Assembly: GCA_900546845.1 (NCBI GenBank)
Contig: UREK01000013.1
Coordinates: 6,025 to 70,024, forward strand
Source: an uncultured Eubacteriales bacterium
GTDB lineage: Bacteria; Bacillota; Clostridia; Christensenellales; CAG-138
DNA: 64,000 bases
Reading direction: 5' to 3'
Shown piece by piece: positions 18,585 to 26,578 of this stretch; within the stretch, counting starts at the first letter, position 1; each line of letters opens with the position of its first letter. A program made the translations under genes and the position numbers. The notes beneath the pieces are model-generated. The model had not been told where the DNA came from and did no database searches. It worked only from the letters and a program-made list of their open reading frames with translations.

Positions 18585-20213
18585 CTATCCTTCCGCCGCC
18601 GCGAAACGCAGCTCCGCCTTGAACAGGTCGCAGTCAATGGAGATCCCAAAGCGGCCGCCCTGCAGCTCCGTCAGGCTCCGGGCGATGGAAAGCCCAAGGC
18701 CGCTCCCCTCGCTCGTGCGGGCGCTGTCCCCGCGCACAAAGCGCTCCATCAGCTCCTCCTCCGAAATGTTCAGCGGATCGCGGGATACGTTTTTGAGCGC
18801 GATCGCAACGTCCGCCCCCTCCTGGGTCACGCCGGCATAAACCCGTGTGCCGGGCTGCCCGTATTTTGCGATGTTCCCAAGAAGGTTGTCGAACACGCGC
18901 CAGAGCAGGCGTCCGTCCGCCAGGATAGAGGCGGATCCGCCCGGGGTCTGCATCACAACAACAAGCCCCGCTCGCTGGAAGCGCTCCTCGTATTCCGCAA
19001 GGCATTGGCCCAGCAATTCCACTGCATCCGTGCGGGCAAGCTCCACCTTGATATTCCCCGTGGCGGCCTTGGAAGCCTCCAGAACGTCCTCCGTCAGTTT
19101 TTTCAGGCGGTGCGCCTGCCGGTCGAGCACGGCGATGTATTCCCCCGCCGCATCGCTGGCCGCAGGTTCTTTTTTCAGCAGGTCAACATAATTCAGGATG
19201 GACGTCAACGGCGTTTTGATGTCATGCGAAACGTTTGTGATGAGCTCGGTCTTGAGCCGCTCGCTCTTCATGCGTTCCTCCACGGCGCGCGTCATGCCCT
19301 CGCCGATGCTGTTGAGGTTTTCTCCGTGGCGTTTGAGCTCGAAGAACATGCGCTCCGTCGGCACATGGTAGGAAAGGTCGCCTTCCGCAAGGCGCTTCGC
19401 CCCCTCCTTGAGCTGAGCTATTTGCAGGATAAAGAAGCAGAGTACGAGCAGAATCGTCATGTTCAGGCCAATCCAGAACAGCGCCGCCATCCCGCTGTAA
19501 TACGTTTCCCGGCAGACGAGAAGCATCACGAGCGAATACACGCTGTACCCAAGGATCCCCTTCCAGAGCAACGGCAGGTTCCGGCAAAGCGTGCGGACCC
19601 CCCGCCCCATCCAGCGCACCGCGCGCCAGCAGAGCCGCAGCAGGCGGTAGGTGACCGTGTTGCGCCAGAGCGTGCCGGTTTTTATGCGCGTCGAGAGCGT
19701 CATGCAGGATGCGAGCACGATGAGCACGGCCGCTTCCACGCTGAGGGCGAACAGGATCCATTCCATCAAATACGCGGCGCTGCCGTGTCCATCCACGAGC
19801 AGGGAGGGTATCCCGTCCCAGGCAATCACGTCACAAGCCGCATTCACAGCCAAGCAGCCGAGCAGGAACGCCGCGAGCGCATACAGGTCAAACGGGACCT
19901 TATCCTGCAGGTTGAGCACGGCTTCCTCCCGCCCGGCCCGGCGCCCCGCGCCGCAGAGCAGGAAGAGCAACAGCGCGGTGCAGAGCAGGAAGGCGATCAC
20001 AGTCAGCACGGGTATGGCAGTGCGCTCACGGTAAAGGAGCGCCTCCCCCTGCGCGTTGCGCGCCGTATCCTCCCGCAGTTCCCCTTCGTCCCAATAATAT
20101 CCCTGGCCGGCCATCATCCCGGTAAGGCAGACCCCGGCAATCACCGCGAACGAAAACAGTGCGAAGAGGAAGATGGCCGTGATCTTCGCGCCGAGGCTAT
20201 GGGTAAGTTTCAT
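18585..20213 (-). CDS. Sensor histidine kinase
   Basis: A 542-aa membrane kinase. Transmembrane segments fall at about 10-35, 67-88, 108-130, 150-172 and 220-265, a multi-helix sensor; a HAMP-like linker (AQLKEGAKRLAEGDLSYHV) leads to the HisKA box with phospho-acceptor H330 in NVSHDIKTPLTSIL. HATPase_c motifs follow: NLLGNIAKYG (N box), DVAIALKN and GSGLGLSIAR (G boxes). It overlaps the response regulator gene by 4 bp, with GGAGGC before the ATG. The signal is unknown; wall-targeting genes nearby are not obviously linked. Confidence 0.92.
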   Translation of the reverse strand: MKLTHSLGAKITAIFLFALFSFAVIAGVCLTGMMAGQGYYWDEGELREDTARNAQGEALLYRERTAIPVLTVIAFLLCTALLLFLLCGAGRRAGREEAVLNLQDKVPFDLYALAAFLLGCLAVNAACDVIAWDGIPSLLVDGHGSAAYLMEWILFALSVEAAVLIVLASCMTLSTRIKTGTLWRNTVTYRLLRLCWRAVRWMGRGVRTLCRNLPLLWKGILGYSVYSLVMLLVCRETYYSGMAALFWIGLNMTILLVLCFFILQIAQLKEGAKRLAEGDLSYHVPTERMFFELKRHGENLNSIGEGMTRAVEERMKSERLKTELITNVSHDIKTPLTSILNYVDLLKKEPAASDAAGEYIAVLDRQAHRLKKLTEDVLEASKAATGNIKVELARTDAVELLGQCLAEYEERFQRAGLVVVMQTPGGSASILADGRLLWRVFDNLLGNIAKYGQPGTRVYAGVTQEGADVAIALKNVSRDPLNISEEELMERFVRGDSARTSEGSGLGLSIARSLTELQGGRFGISIDCDLFKAELRFAAAEG

Positions 20214-20917
20214 CGCTTGCCTCCTTTTTCAAACTTGTACCCCTGCCCCCACACAACCTTGAGGTAGCGCGGCTCGGCGGGGTTGATCTCGAGCTTTTCC
20301 CGGATGTGCCGGATATGCACCGCAACGGTGTTCTCCGCGCCCCACGCGGGGTCTTTCCAAACAAGCTCATAAATGCGGGCGGAGGAAAACACCTTGCCCG
20401 CGTTTTCCATCAGCAGTTTCAAGATGCTGTATTCGATCGGCGTGAGGTTCACGGGTTCGCCGTCGAGCGTGACGGTCTTTGCGTCGTCATTGATCTCCAC
20501 GCCGTCGATGGAGATAATGGAGGGGTTCTTTTCCATGCCGCTCATGCCGCCAAGCATGGTGTAGCGCCGCAGTTGGGAGCGCACGCGGGCGATCACCTCC
20601 ATCGGGTTGAAGGGCTTGGTCACATAGTCGTCCGCGCCGATGGAAAGGCCGAGCACCTTGTCCGTGTCCTCGCTCTTGGCCGTGAGCAGGATCACGGGGA
20701 TGTTGCTCTTTTCCCGGAGCGCCGCCGTCGCGGCGAGGCCATCGAGCCCGGGCATCATGATGTCCAACAGCGCGAGGTGTACCGTCTCGCGGGAAATGAT
20801 GTCGAGCGCCTCCCGGCCGTTGTAGGCTTCGAACGTGCGGTAGCCCTCCGCGGTCAGGTAGATCTTCAGCGCAGCCACGATGTCCCGGTCGTCATCACAG
20901 ATGAGGATATTGTACAT
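20210..20917 (-). CDS. OmpR/PhoB-family response regulator
   Basis: A 235-aa regulator. Receiver domain: acidic pocket CDDD at 7-10, phospho-acceptor D52 in LLDIMMPG, switch T79, K101. The C-terminal winged-helix trans_reg domain runs from about 135 to 230 and ends with KVVWGQGYKFEKG. It is the partner of the overlapping kinase. GGGGAG precedes the ATG. Upstream on the minus strand is TACAAT with only a weak -35, consistent with a promoter that needs an activator. Confidence 0.93.
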   Translation of the reverse strand: MYNILICDDDRDIVAALKIYLTAEGYRTFEAYNGREALDIISRETVHLALLDIMMPGLDGLAATAALREKSNIPVILLTAKSEDTDKVLGLSIGADDYVTKPFNPMEVIARVRSQLRRYTMLGGMSGMEKNPSIISIDGVEINDDAKTVTLDGEPVNLTPIEYSILKLLMENAGKVFSSARIYELVWKDPAWGAENTVAVHIRHIREKLEINPAEPRYLKVVWGQGYKFEKGGKR

Positions 20918-21111
20918 GCATGTTTTCTCCCCTTTTGGTTTGCACGCTCATTGTAACATGGCGCGAATTAAAAGCGTAGTGGCAAAGGGATTAAGATTTA
21001 TTTAACAGGATTCCCGCTATGCGGGAACGGAAAACCCAGGGATGCGCGGATATGATGAGCCTGCGCCGCTCTGGCCTCTGCGGTTCTTTAAAACGGCAGC
21101 TGCGGCAAAGA

Positions 21112-21165
21112 GGCAATCCTCAGTCAACGGCTCACGCCGTTGGCAGCTCCTTTCAAAAGGAGCCT
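21112..21165 (+). repeat. Repeat family B, copy interrupted by family A
   Basis: Core GGCAATCCTCAGTC, a variable hairpin (CAACGGC/GCCGTTG) and CAGCTCCTTTCAAAAGG. A related uninterrupted copy lies at 63800-63855 with a different hairpin (TCCGC TTCG CGGA). Short degenerate repeats of this kind are common between genes in gut clostridia. The continuation of this copy, AAAAGGGGCCTTTTGG, resumes at 21364 after the family A insertion. Confidence 0.75.
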
Positions 21166-21390
21166 CAGCTTGTCGAAAAAATCTCTCAGGGATTGTCAAG
21201 GGCCGCAGCCCTTGACTTTCCATCGCGAGCAGCGACCTGTACGGTGCGAGCGAAAAGCCTTGCGCCGCAAGGCTTTCTTTACACGGAGCGCTGGCCGCGC
21301 CATCGGCGCAAGCGCGACGTGAGTTCCTCATAAAGTGGCATCTGCCACTTTATCGACAGCCTGAAAAGGGGCCTTTTGGCTCGTGTTTTT
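21146..21390 (+). repeat. Hairpin-flanked repeat family A, copy 4, nested in repeat B
   Basis: Core 21166-21363 (198 bp), forward orientation, carrying the ATAAAGTGG/CCACTTTAT version of the long stem. It splits a repeat B hairpin and duplicates AAAAGG(A/G)GCCT on both sides (21155-21165 and 21364-21374). The site lies between divergent genes, so here the hairpin is not an adjacent gene's terminator. Confidence 0.85.
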
Positions 21391-21432
21391 CGAAGCCTGC
21401 AAATATCTACTTGAGTAATTGAAGATCAACAG

Positions 21433-21468
21433 ATATTACGTTTTATATTACGTTTTATATTACGTTTT
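21433..21468 (+). repeat. Three tandem 12-bp repeats upstream of the DUF6809 gene
   Basis: Three exact copies of ATATTACGTTTT in an AT-rich stretch, followed by possible -10 boxes TATAAT at 21481 and 21511. The gene's AGGAGG lies at 21541-21546. Iterated sites at this spacing, about one helical turn, suggest a cooperative protein-binding site or activator region. Confidence 0.7.
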
Positions 21469-21552
21469 GCACTACTTTTTTATAATATATACATTTTATA
21501 TATTGAGTCTTATAATATCATTACACCATCTAATGCTTACAGGAGGTTTTTT

Positions 21553-21825
21553 ATGAGCAAAATCTTACGGCAACTATACGACGGGGAGATCTACCCCGCA
21601 GAACAGTTTCGCCCGAAGCTAAAAGAATACTTAGCAATCCGCAAACGAAATGCTACCCACTATGATCATTTCATCCAAAAATTGGAGAATCCTCTCCTGG
21701 CCGATGAATTTCGAAAAATCATGGATGAGCAGCTTGACCTTTGCCCACTTGAGCTGACGGAATCCTTTCTCGACGGGTTCCGCCTTGGCGCGCGCCTTGC
21801 AATCGAATTGTTCGAGGAGCAATGA
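21553..21825 (+). CDS. DUF6809 family protein
   Basis: A 90-aa protein with the family's ends: MSKILRQLYDGEIYPAEQF at the N-terminus and FLDGFRLGARLAIELF at the C-terminus, with a charged helical middle (YDHFIQKLENPLLADEFRKIMDEQ). Members are common in clostridia, often on mobile elements, and have no known role. AGGAGG precedes the ATG. The next gene begins 74 bp downstream and may be co-transcribed. Confidence 0.8.
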   Translation: MSKILRQLYDGEIYPAEQFRPKLKEYLAIRKRNATHYDHFIQKLENPLLADEFRKIMDEQLDLCPLELTESFLDGFRLGARLAIELFEEQ

Positions 21826-21899
21826 CCCCTGCCCTGCGCCCGCACTTTCCGCCGCTTCCCAGCATAGTATGCAGCAAAAAGCAAGCGAGGTTGAATGAT

Positions 21900-23612
21900 A
21901 TGAGAACATTGCGACGCGGGGACCGGGGCGAAGACGTGAAGGTGCTTCAGCGCGCCTTGAGGCGCGCCGGATATGACGCAGGGACGATCGACGGCATTTT
22001 TGGCTCCGGCACGGAAGCCGCGGTGCGCGCCTTCCAACGCGCCAATGGCCTCACGGTGGATGGCGTCGTCGGCTCCCGGACCTGGGCGGCCCTTGCGCCC
22101 TACACGGAGGTTGAAGATTCCTGGCTCCGCAGGGGCGACCGCGGGCCCGAAGTGGAAGCGCTCCAGCGCGCGCTGGAACGGGCGGGCTTCTCTCCCGGCA
22201 CGCCGGACGGCGTTTTCGGCGCGCGCACGGAAGCGGCGGTGCGCGCCTTCCAGCGCGCCAATGGCTTGCAGGCGGACGGCATCGTCGGACCGCGCACGCG
22301 CGCCGCCCTTGCGCCTTATATGGAAGCGGAGGAATCTTGGCTCCGCAAGGGCGACCGCGGGCCGTATGTGCAGATGGTTCAGCTCGCGCTGGAGCGGGCG
22401 GGCTTCTCCCCGGGCGCACTGGATGGCGTCTTTGGTTCGCGTACGGATGCTGCGGTTCGTGCTTTCCAGCGCGCCAACGGCTTGCAGGTGGATGGCATCG
22501 TGGGCGAGCGCACGCTCGCCGCGCTCAAGCCCTATTTGACCGGCTATGTGGAATATACCGTCAAGCGCGGGGATACGCTTTCCTCCATCGCCCGGCGCTA
22601 TGGCACTACCGTGCAGGCGCTTTTGATCGCAAACCCGCGCGAGAACCCGAACCTAATCTACACGGGGGAAACGCTCGTCATCCCCCTGCCGTTTGACGTG
22701 GTGCCGACCAACGTGGCCTATACCTCCGAGCTCACGGAGCTCATTGCCGAAGGCCTTACGGCGCGCTATCCGTTCATCACGCGCACAACCGTTGGCACGA
22801 GCGTAGCGGGCGCGCCGATCCAGGCCCTTGAGATGGGCGCTGGCAGCCAGCATGTGTTCTATAACGCCTCCCATCACGCGAACGAGTGGATCACCACACC
22901 GCTGCTGCTCAAATATCTGGAAGATTACGCGGACGCCTTCGCAACGGGTGGGCGCATCGGCGGTGTGGCAGCCTCCCGGCTTTATAGCGGTTCCATGCTG
23001 CATATGGTGCCGCTCGTGAACCCGGACGGCGTGGATCTCGTGACGGGCGCGCTCGATTCCGGCTCGTATTACCAAAATGCGCGCGCGCTTGCGGCGAACT
23101 ATCCCGCGATCCCCTTCCCTTCCGGCTGGAAGGCCAATATCCGCGGCGTGGACCTGAACAGCAACTATCCTGCTGATTGGGAGCGGGAGCGTGAGCTCAA
23201 ATTCGCGCAGGGGTATACCCAGCCCGGCCCGCGGGATTATGTCGGCACGGCACCGCTTTCCGAGCCGGAAAGCCGCGCGATCTACGATTACACCCGTGCG
23301 CACAACTTCGCACTCACCCTTTCCTATCATACGCAGGGCCGGGTGATTTACTGGAAGTATCTGGATTATGAGCCGGAGAACTCCTACGCCATCGCCCAGC
23401 GGATGGCCACGGCGAGCGGCTACACCTTGGAAACCGGGCCCGCCGACTCCTATGCGGGCTACCGCGATTGGTTTATTCAAACCTACAACCGGCCGGGCTA
23501 CACCATCGAAGCCGGGCTCGGCACGAACCCTCTTCCCATCTCCCAGTTCAGCACGATCTACCGCGACAACGTCGGCATCCTGACCACCGGCATGGATGCG
23601 CTGATCCCGTAA
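21900..23612 (+). CDS. Peptidoglycan-binding M14 zinc carboxypeptidase (gamma-D-Glu-mDAP peptidase type)
   Basis: A 570-aa modular cell-wall peptidase. Three peptidoglycan-binding type 1 domains (about 1-65, 78-137, 150-209; each LRxGDRG...ALxRAGxxxGxxDGxFG...FQRANGL), then one LysM (about 221-266), then a peptidase M14 domain with zinc ligands H326 and E329 (HHANE), H477, and catalytic E537 (YTIEAGLG). The layout resembles Bacillus endopeptidase I, which cuts gamma-D-glutamyl-meso-DAP. No signal peptide is seen from the chosen start (GCGAGG upstream) or the longer frame. The three binding domains are similar at DNA level, suggesting recent duplication. Confidence 0.9.
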   Translation: MRTLRRGDRGEDVKVLQRALRRAGYDAGTIDGIFGSGTEAAVRAFQRANGLTVDGVVGSRTWAALAPYTEVEDSWLRRGDRGPEVEALQRALERAGFSPGTPDGVFGARTEAAVRAFQRANGLQADGIVGPRTRAALAPYMEAEESWLRKGDRGPYVQMVQLALERAGFSPGALDGVFGSRTDAAVRAFQRANGLQVDGIVGERTLAALKPYLTGYVEYTVKRGDTLSSIARRYGTTVQALLIANPRENPNLIYTGETLVIPLPFDVVPTNVAYTSELTELIAEGLTARYPFITRTTVGTSVAGAPIQALEMGAGSQHVFYNASHHANEWITTPLLLKYLEDYADAFATGGRIGGVAASRLYSGSMLHMVPLVNPDGVDLVTGALDSGSYYQNARALAANYPAIPFPSGWKANIRGVDLNSNYPADWERERELKFAQGYTQPGPRDYVGTAPLSEPESRAIYDYTRAHNFALTLSYHTQGRVIYWKYLDYEPENSYAIAQRMATASGYTLETGPADSYAGYRDWFIQTYNRPGYTIEAGLGTNPLPISQFSTIYRDNVGILTTGMDALIP

Positions 23613-23628
23613 CGAGCGGGAAACAAAC

Positions 23629-23934
23629 GCGGCCCCCAGGGTTTCCAGGGGCCGCTTCAGCTTGTCGAAAAAAGTCTCTCCGGGATTGTCAAGGGCCGCA
23701 GCCCTTGACTTTCAATCGCGAGCAGCGACCTGTGCGGTGCGAGCGAAAAGCCTTGCGTCGCAAGGCTTTCTTTACACGGAGCGCTGGCCGCACGCCTGCC
23801 CGCAGGCAGGTGGCTTACGGCGCGTCTCCCGCGCCGGAAGTTCCTCTTTTGCGCAAGCGCGATGTGAATTCCTCGATAAAGTGGCAGATTCCACTTTATC
23901 AACAGCCTGGCGCCCCCCGGAAACCGGGGGCCTT
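23629..23934 (+). repeat. Hairpin-flanked repeat family A, copy 5 (long form)
   Basis: Core 23658-23909 (252 bp), forward orientation. It has the long version of the variable arm: extra hairpins CGCCTGCC/GGCAGG and GGCGCG/CGCGCC replace the short CATC loop. It sits between convergent genes. The flanking hairpins (GCGGCCCC...GGGGCCGC at 23629-23655 and GCCCCCCGG AAA CCGGGGGCC at 23911-23932) are alike in plan but not direct repeats, so this copy lacks a clean duplication. Confidence 0.85.
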
Positions 23935-23949
23935 AGCTATTCCAGATTT

Positions 23950-25062
23950 TTATCCCGCCGCAAGGCGCGTGAACATCGCAACGGCGATTTCGATCAGCGC
24001 ATCCGGGAAGTCGAACTGCGCCGTATGCAGCTGCGGATAGTCCTCACCCGCGCCAAGCTCGAAAATCGCGCCGGGCGCGCGCTTCAGGAAATACCCGAAA
24101 TCTTCCGAACCGCGTTCGGGGCGTTCCATCTCGCAGACCGGGCAGCCGAGCGCGCGTGCCGCTGCGCGCACCTTGTCTGCGCTCGCAGGGTCGTTCGCCG
24201 TCTCCGGGAAGCAATCGCAGTATTCTACGCTCCATTCAAGGCCATAACGGGCCGCTTCGCGCTGCACCATGGCTTCGATCTTCTCCGCAAGCGCGTCCAG
24301 TTCCGCCTCCAGCTCCGCGCGGATGGTCAGGTAAAGCTCACCCTCGCTCGCCTGCGTGCCGAAGGCCTTTTCGCCCGCCTTGATGCCGATCACCGTGGCA
24401 AGCACAAGCGCTTTCCAGGGGAGATCGAGCAGCGCCGGAACCTCGTTGACGATCGTCGCGAGCGCAAAGGCCGGGTTCTTGCCGCACTCCGGCATGCTTG
24501 CGTGGGAGGGCGTGCCTACCATGCGGATCGTCATGCCGCGGGATGCGCAGTTAACGGCTCCATCCCGGATACACACTGCTCCGAGCGGGTAGCCGGGCCA
24601 GTTGTGGAACGCGAACACCTCGTCGATCTTTTCCTCCGTGATGAGCGGCGCGCACTCCTTTGCGCCGTCCCCGGTTTCCTCCGCATGCTGGAAAATGAAG
24701 TAAACGTCGTTTTCGCAGCCGTTCGCATCCACCTCCATCGCAAAGGCCGCAAGCGCCGCGCTGTGGCCGTCATGCCCGCATTTATGGCCGACGCCGGGGA
24801 TCTTAGACACATACGGGGCGCCGCACGCATCCTCGATGGGAAGCGCGTCGAAATCCGCCCGGAACGCGACGCGCCGCTTGGGATCCGGAGCGCGGTACAC
24901 GGCGTAAAACCAGTTTTCACGGTCGATCACCGCAAGGTCCGTATGCACGCGCAAAAAACGCATGAGTTCCGCGCGCGTCCATTCCTCATGGTTGGAAAGC
25001 TCCGGATGCGCGTGCAGCGCACGGCGCAGTTCCACCGCCAACTCCAAATGGGTACGGTCCAT
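23950..25062 (-). CDS. M20-family amidohydrolase/peptidase
   Basis: A 370-aa metal-dependent aminoacylase-type enzyme (M20D, like hippurate hydrolase or N-acetyl-diaminopimelate deacetylase). Visible: LRRALHAHPELSNHE at the N-terminus, CGHDGHSAAL (metal His), the catalytic Glu pair in HAEETGDGAKE, a lid domain around 170-290, and SEDFGYFLKRAPG near the C-terminus. GGAGGG precedes the ATG at 25062. The natural substrate is unknown. It is convergent with the M14 gene across repeat copy 5. Confidence 0.88.
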   Translation of the reverse strand: MDRTHLELAVELRRALHAHPELSNHEEWTRAELMRFLRVHTDLAVIDRENWFYAVYRAPDPKRRVAFRADFDALPIEDACGAPYVSKIPGVGHKCGHDGHSAALAAFAMEVDANGCENDVYFIFQHAEETGDGAKECAPLITEEKIDEVFAFHNWPGYPLGAVCIRDGAVNCASRGMTIRMVGTPSHASMPECGKNPAFALATIVNEVPALLDLPWKALVLATVIGIKAGEKAFGTQASEGELYLTIRAELEAELDALAEKIEAMVQREAARYGLEWSVEYCDCFPETANDPASADKVRAAARALGCPVCEMERPERGSEDFGYFLKRAPGAIFELGAGEDYPQLHTAQFDFPDALIEIAVAMFTRLAAG

Positions 25063-25215
25063 CCTGTTTCCCTCCTGTTCAATTTTCGTTTTCGGATTCC
25101 GAAATAGGTTTCGCACTTCGGAGCAGTCATCTTCTGGAAAGGCGCTGCTTTTTCACATTGCTTTTCTCTTTTAATATACCACCCGCCAGGGAGAACGCCA
25201 ACCGCGCGGGCTTGC

Positions 25216-25683
25216 TCATGCGCCGCTCCAGGTAAGCAGCTGGCCGAGCGGGATACGGAAGCCGAGGCTTTTGTACAGTTCCACATCGCAATCCGCGCAG
25301 CCGACCCATAGCGACACGATTCCGCGCGCGCTGCAATGCGCAAAAGCGGCCTCCGCAAGCCTGCGCGCCACGCCCTCTCCTCGGAACGCGGGGAGCACGT
25401 AAAAATCCTCAAATACGCCGCCAGGCGCACACTGGAAGGTGGAAAACGTCTCGCAGACCGAGCACATGCCGACGGCGCGCCAGCCGCGCTTTGCCAGGAG
25501 GAACGTGATCCGTCCCGCCTCGATGGCCGCGGCAAGCGCCTCCTTCTGCGCTTGTGCGAGCGGTTCCTCGCCGATGGCCGCCTTGTAGCCGTCCATCAGC
25601 TCCAGAATCTGCGGAATATCCTCTGTGCCCGCCACGGCGCATGCGATGTGGGTTTCGGGAATCTGGCCTTGTTTTTCCAGCAT
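25216..25683 (-). CDS. GNAT-family N-acetyltransferase
   Basis: A 155-aa single GNAT domain. The acetyl-CoA motif A region is EDFYVLPAFRGEGVARRLAEAAFAHC, with V-x-P-x-x-R-x-x-G matching the P-loop pattern; the C-terminal VELYKSLGFRIPL is motif B. The substrate is unknown. GGAGG six bases before the ATG at 25683 fixes the start; a longer frame runs back over the pyrR promoter and is unlikely. It is divergent from pyrR and 153 bp upstream of the M20 gene on the same strand. Confidence 0.85.
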   Translation of the reverse strand: MLEKQGQIPETHIACAVAGTEDIPQILELMDGYKAAIGEEPLAQAQKEALAAAIEAGRITFLLAKRGWRAVGMCSVCETFSTFQCAPGGVFEDFYVLPAFRGEGVARRLAEAAFAHCSARGIVSLWVGCADCDVELYKSLGFRIPLGQLLTWSGA

Positions 25684-25787
25684 ATATAGCCTCCATTTTC
25701 CTAAAAGGATAGCATACCGCATGCGCATTGTCCACACCGGCTTCCCCAGGGCTGCGCTCCATTTTTCGCAATTATGAACAAATTGTG

Positions 25788-25816
25788 TTGACATTGCCGT
25801 CGAAACATGGCATAAT
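25788..25816 (+). promoter_or_regulatory. Promoter of pyrR-uraA
   Basis: TTGACA (25788-25793), a 17-bp spacer and CATAAT (25811-25816), followed by a leader of about 150 nt that contains an attenuator. Confidence 0.8.
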
Positions 25817-25837
25817 GCGCAAGATGATGCTTTTAAG

Positions 25838-25941
25838 TTCGGAACAGAGCTTCCGGCAAGGTGTTGAAACAAGCTAATACGGAAAAACAAACCATTTTAG
25901 CCTTTTTTCGCCCTGTCCGCTCGTCCGGACGGGGCTTTTTT
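25838..25941 (+). promoter_or_regulatory. PyrR-type transcription attenuator in the pyrR leader
   Basis: The leader has a small hairpin CGGAA-CAGAGC-TTCCG (25840-25855), whose loop is close to the CNGNGA loop of PyrR-binding anti-antiterminators, followed by GCAAGG. An intrinsic terminator follows (GCCCTGTCCG/CGGACGGGGC, then TTTTTT; 25910-25941). In the known Bacillus mechanism, UMP-bound PyrR stabilises the first hairpin and favours termination. The antiterminator pairing was not resolved by eye. Confidence 0.65.
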
Positions 25942-25971
25942 CTAAGCAAAAACAAGGGCGAGGGGGATCGC

Positions 25972-26535
25972 ATGCTGTACCGGGCGGAGATCATGGATGA
26001 AGCGGCCGTGGAGCGTGCGCTCGTGCGCATCTCCCACCAAATCATCGAAAAGAACCATGGCGCAGATTCGCTCTGCCTCGTCGGTATCCGCACGCGCGGC
26101 GTGCCGCTTGCACGGCGCATCGCGGAGAACATCCGGCGGATCGACGGTACGGATGTGCCCGTGGGCGAGCTGGACATCACCCTCTACCGGGACGATCTTT
26201 CCCGTATCCACCCGGAGCCCCGCCTGAACGGCACCAACGTCCCCTTCCCCGTGAAGGATCAGAACGTCGTGCTTGTGGACGACGTGATCTACACCGGGCG
26301 GACAGCCCGCGCTGCACTCGACGCGGTCACGCGCCTTGGCCGCGCCGCGCGCATTCAGCTTTGCGTGCTGATCGACCGCGGCCACGCGGAACTGCCGATT
26401 AAGGCGACCTATGTCGGCAAAAACATCCCCACGGCAAGGAGCGAGGTCGTCTCCGTCCGCCTTGCTGAGACTGACGGGGAAACGGGGGTCTGCATTCTCC
26501 GGCAGGAACCAGACCCACAGCAGGATAAGGAATAA
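25972..26535 (+). CDS. pyrR: Bifunctional pyr operon regulator / uracil phosphoribosyltransferase
   Basis: A 187-aa PRTase-fold RNA-binding regulator. The PRPP-binding signature is NVVLVDDVIYTGRTARAALDA; RISHQIIEKNHG and LVGIRTRGVPLARRIAENI are typical of PyrR. It binds leader RNA in response to UMP and can make UMP from uracil. GAGGGGG precedes the ATG at 25972. It is co-transcribed with the uracil permease 43 bp downstream; the biosynthetic pyr genes are not in the window. Confidence 0.95.
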   Translation: MLYRAEIMDEAAVERALVRISHQIIEKNHGADSLCLVGIRTRGVPLARRIAENIRRIDGTDVPVGELDITLYRDDLSRIHPEPRLNGTNVPFPVKDQNVVLVDDVIYTGRTARAALDAVTRLGRAARIQLCVLIDRGHAELPIKATYVGKNIPTARSEVVSVRLAETDGETGVCILRQEPDPQQDKE

Positions 26536-26578
26536 AACTTATATAAACCACTAAAGCAGGAAAGAAGGAGATCGTCAC

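Noticed and set aside
21433..21468. CRISPR array
   Set aside because: The three 12-bp units abut without spacers; no cas genes are present in the window.
21822..21899. Longer N-terminus of the M14 peptidase overlapping the DUF6809 stop
   Set aside because: The extra 26 residues are not a signal peptide, and the first peptidoglycan-binding domain begins right at the ATG at 21900, which has GCGAGG upstream.
23629..23934. Target duplication around repeat copy 5
   Set aside because: The two flanking hairpins resemble each other only as inverted GC-rich palindromes; each can serve as the terminator of its own convergent gene, so I do not count this copy as duplication evidence.
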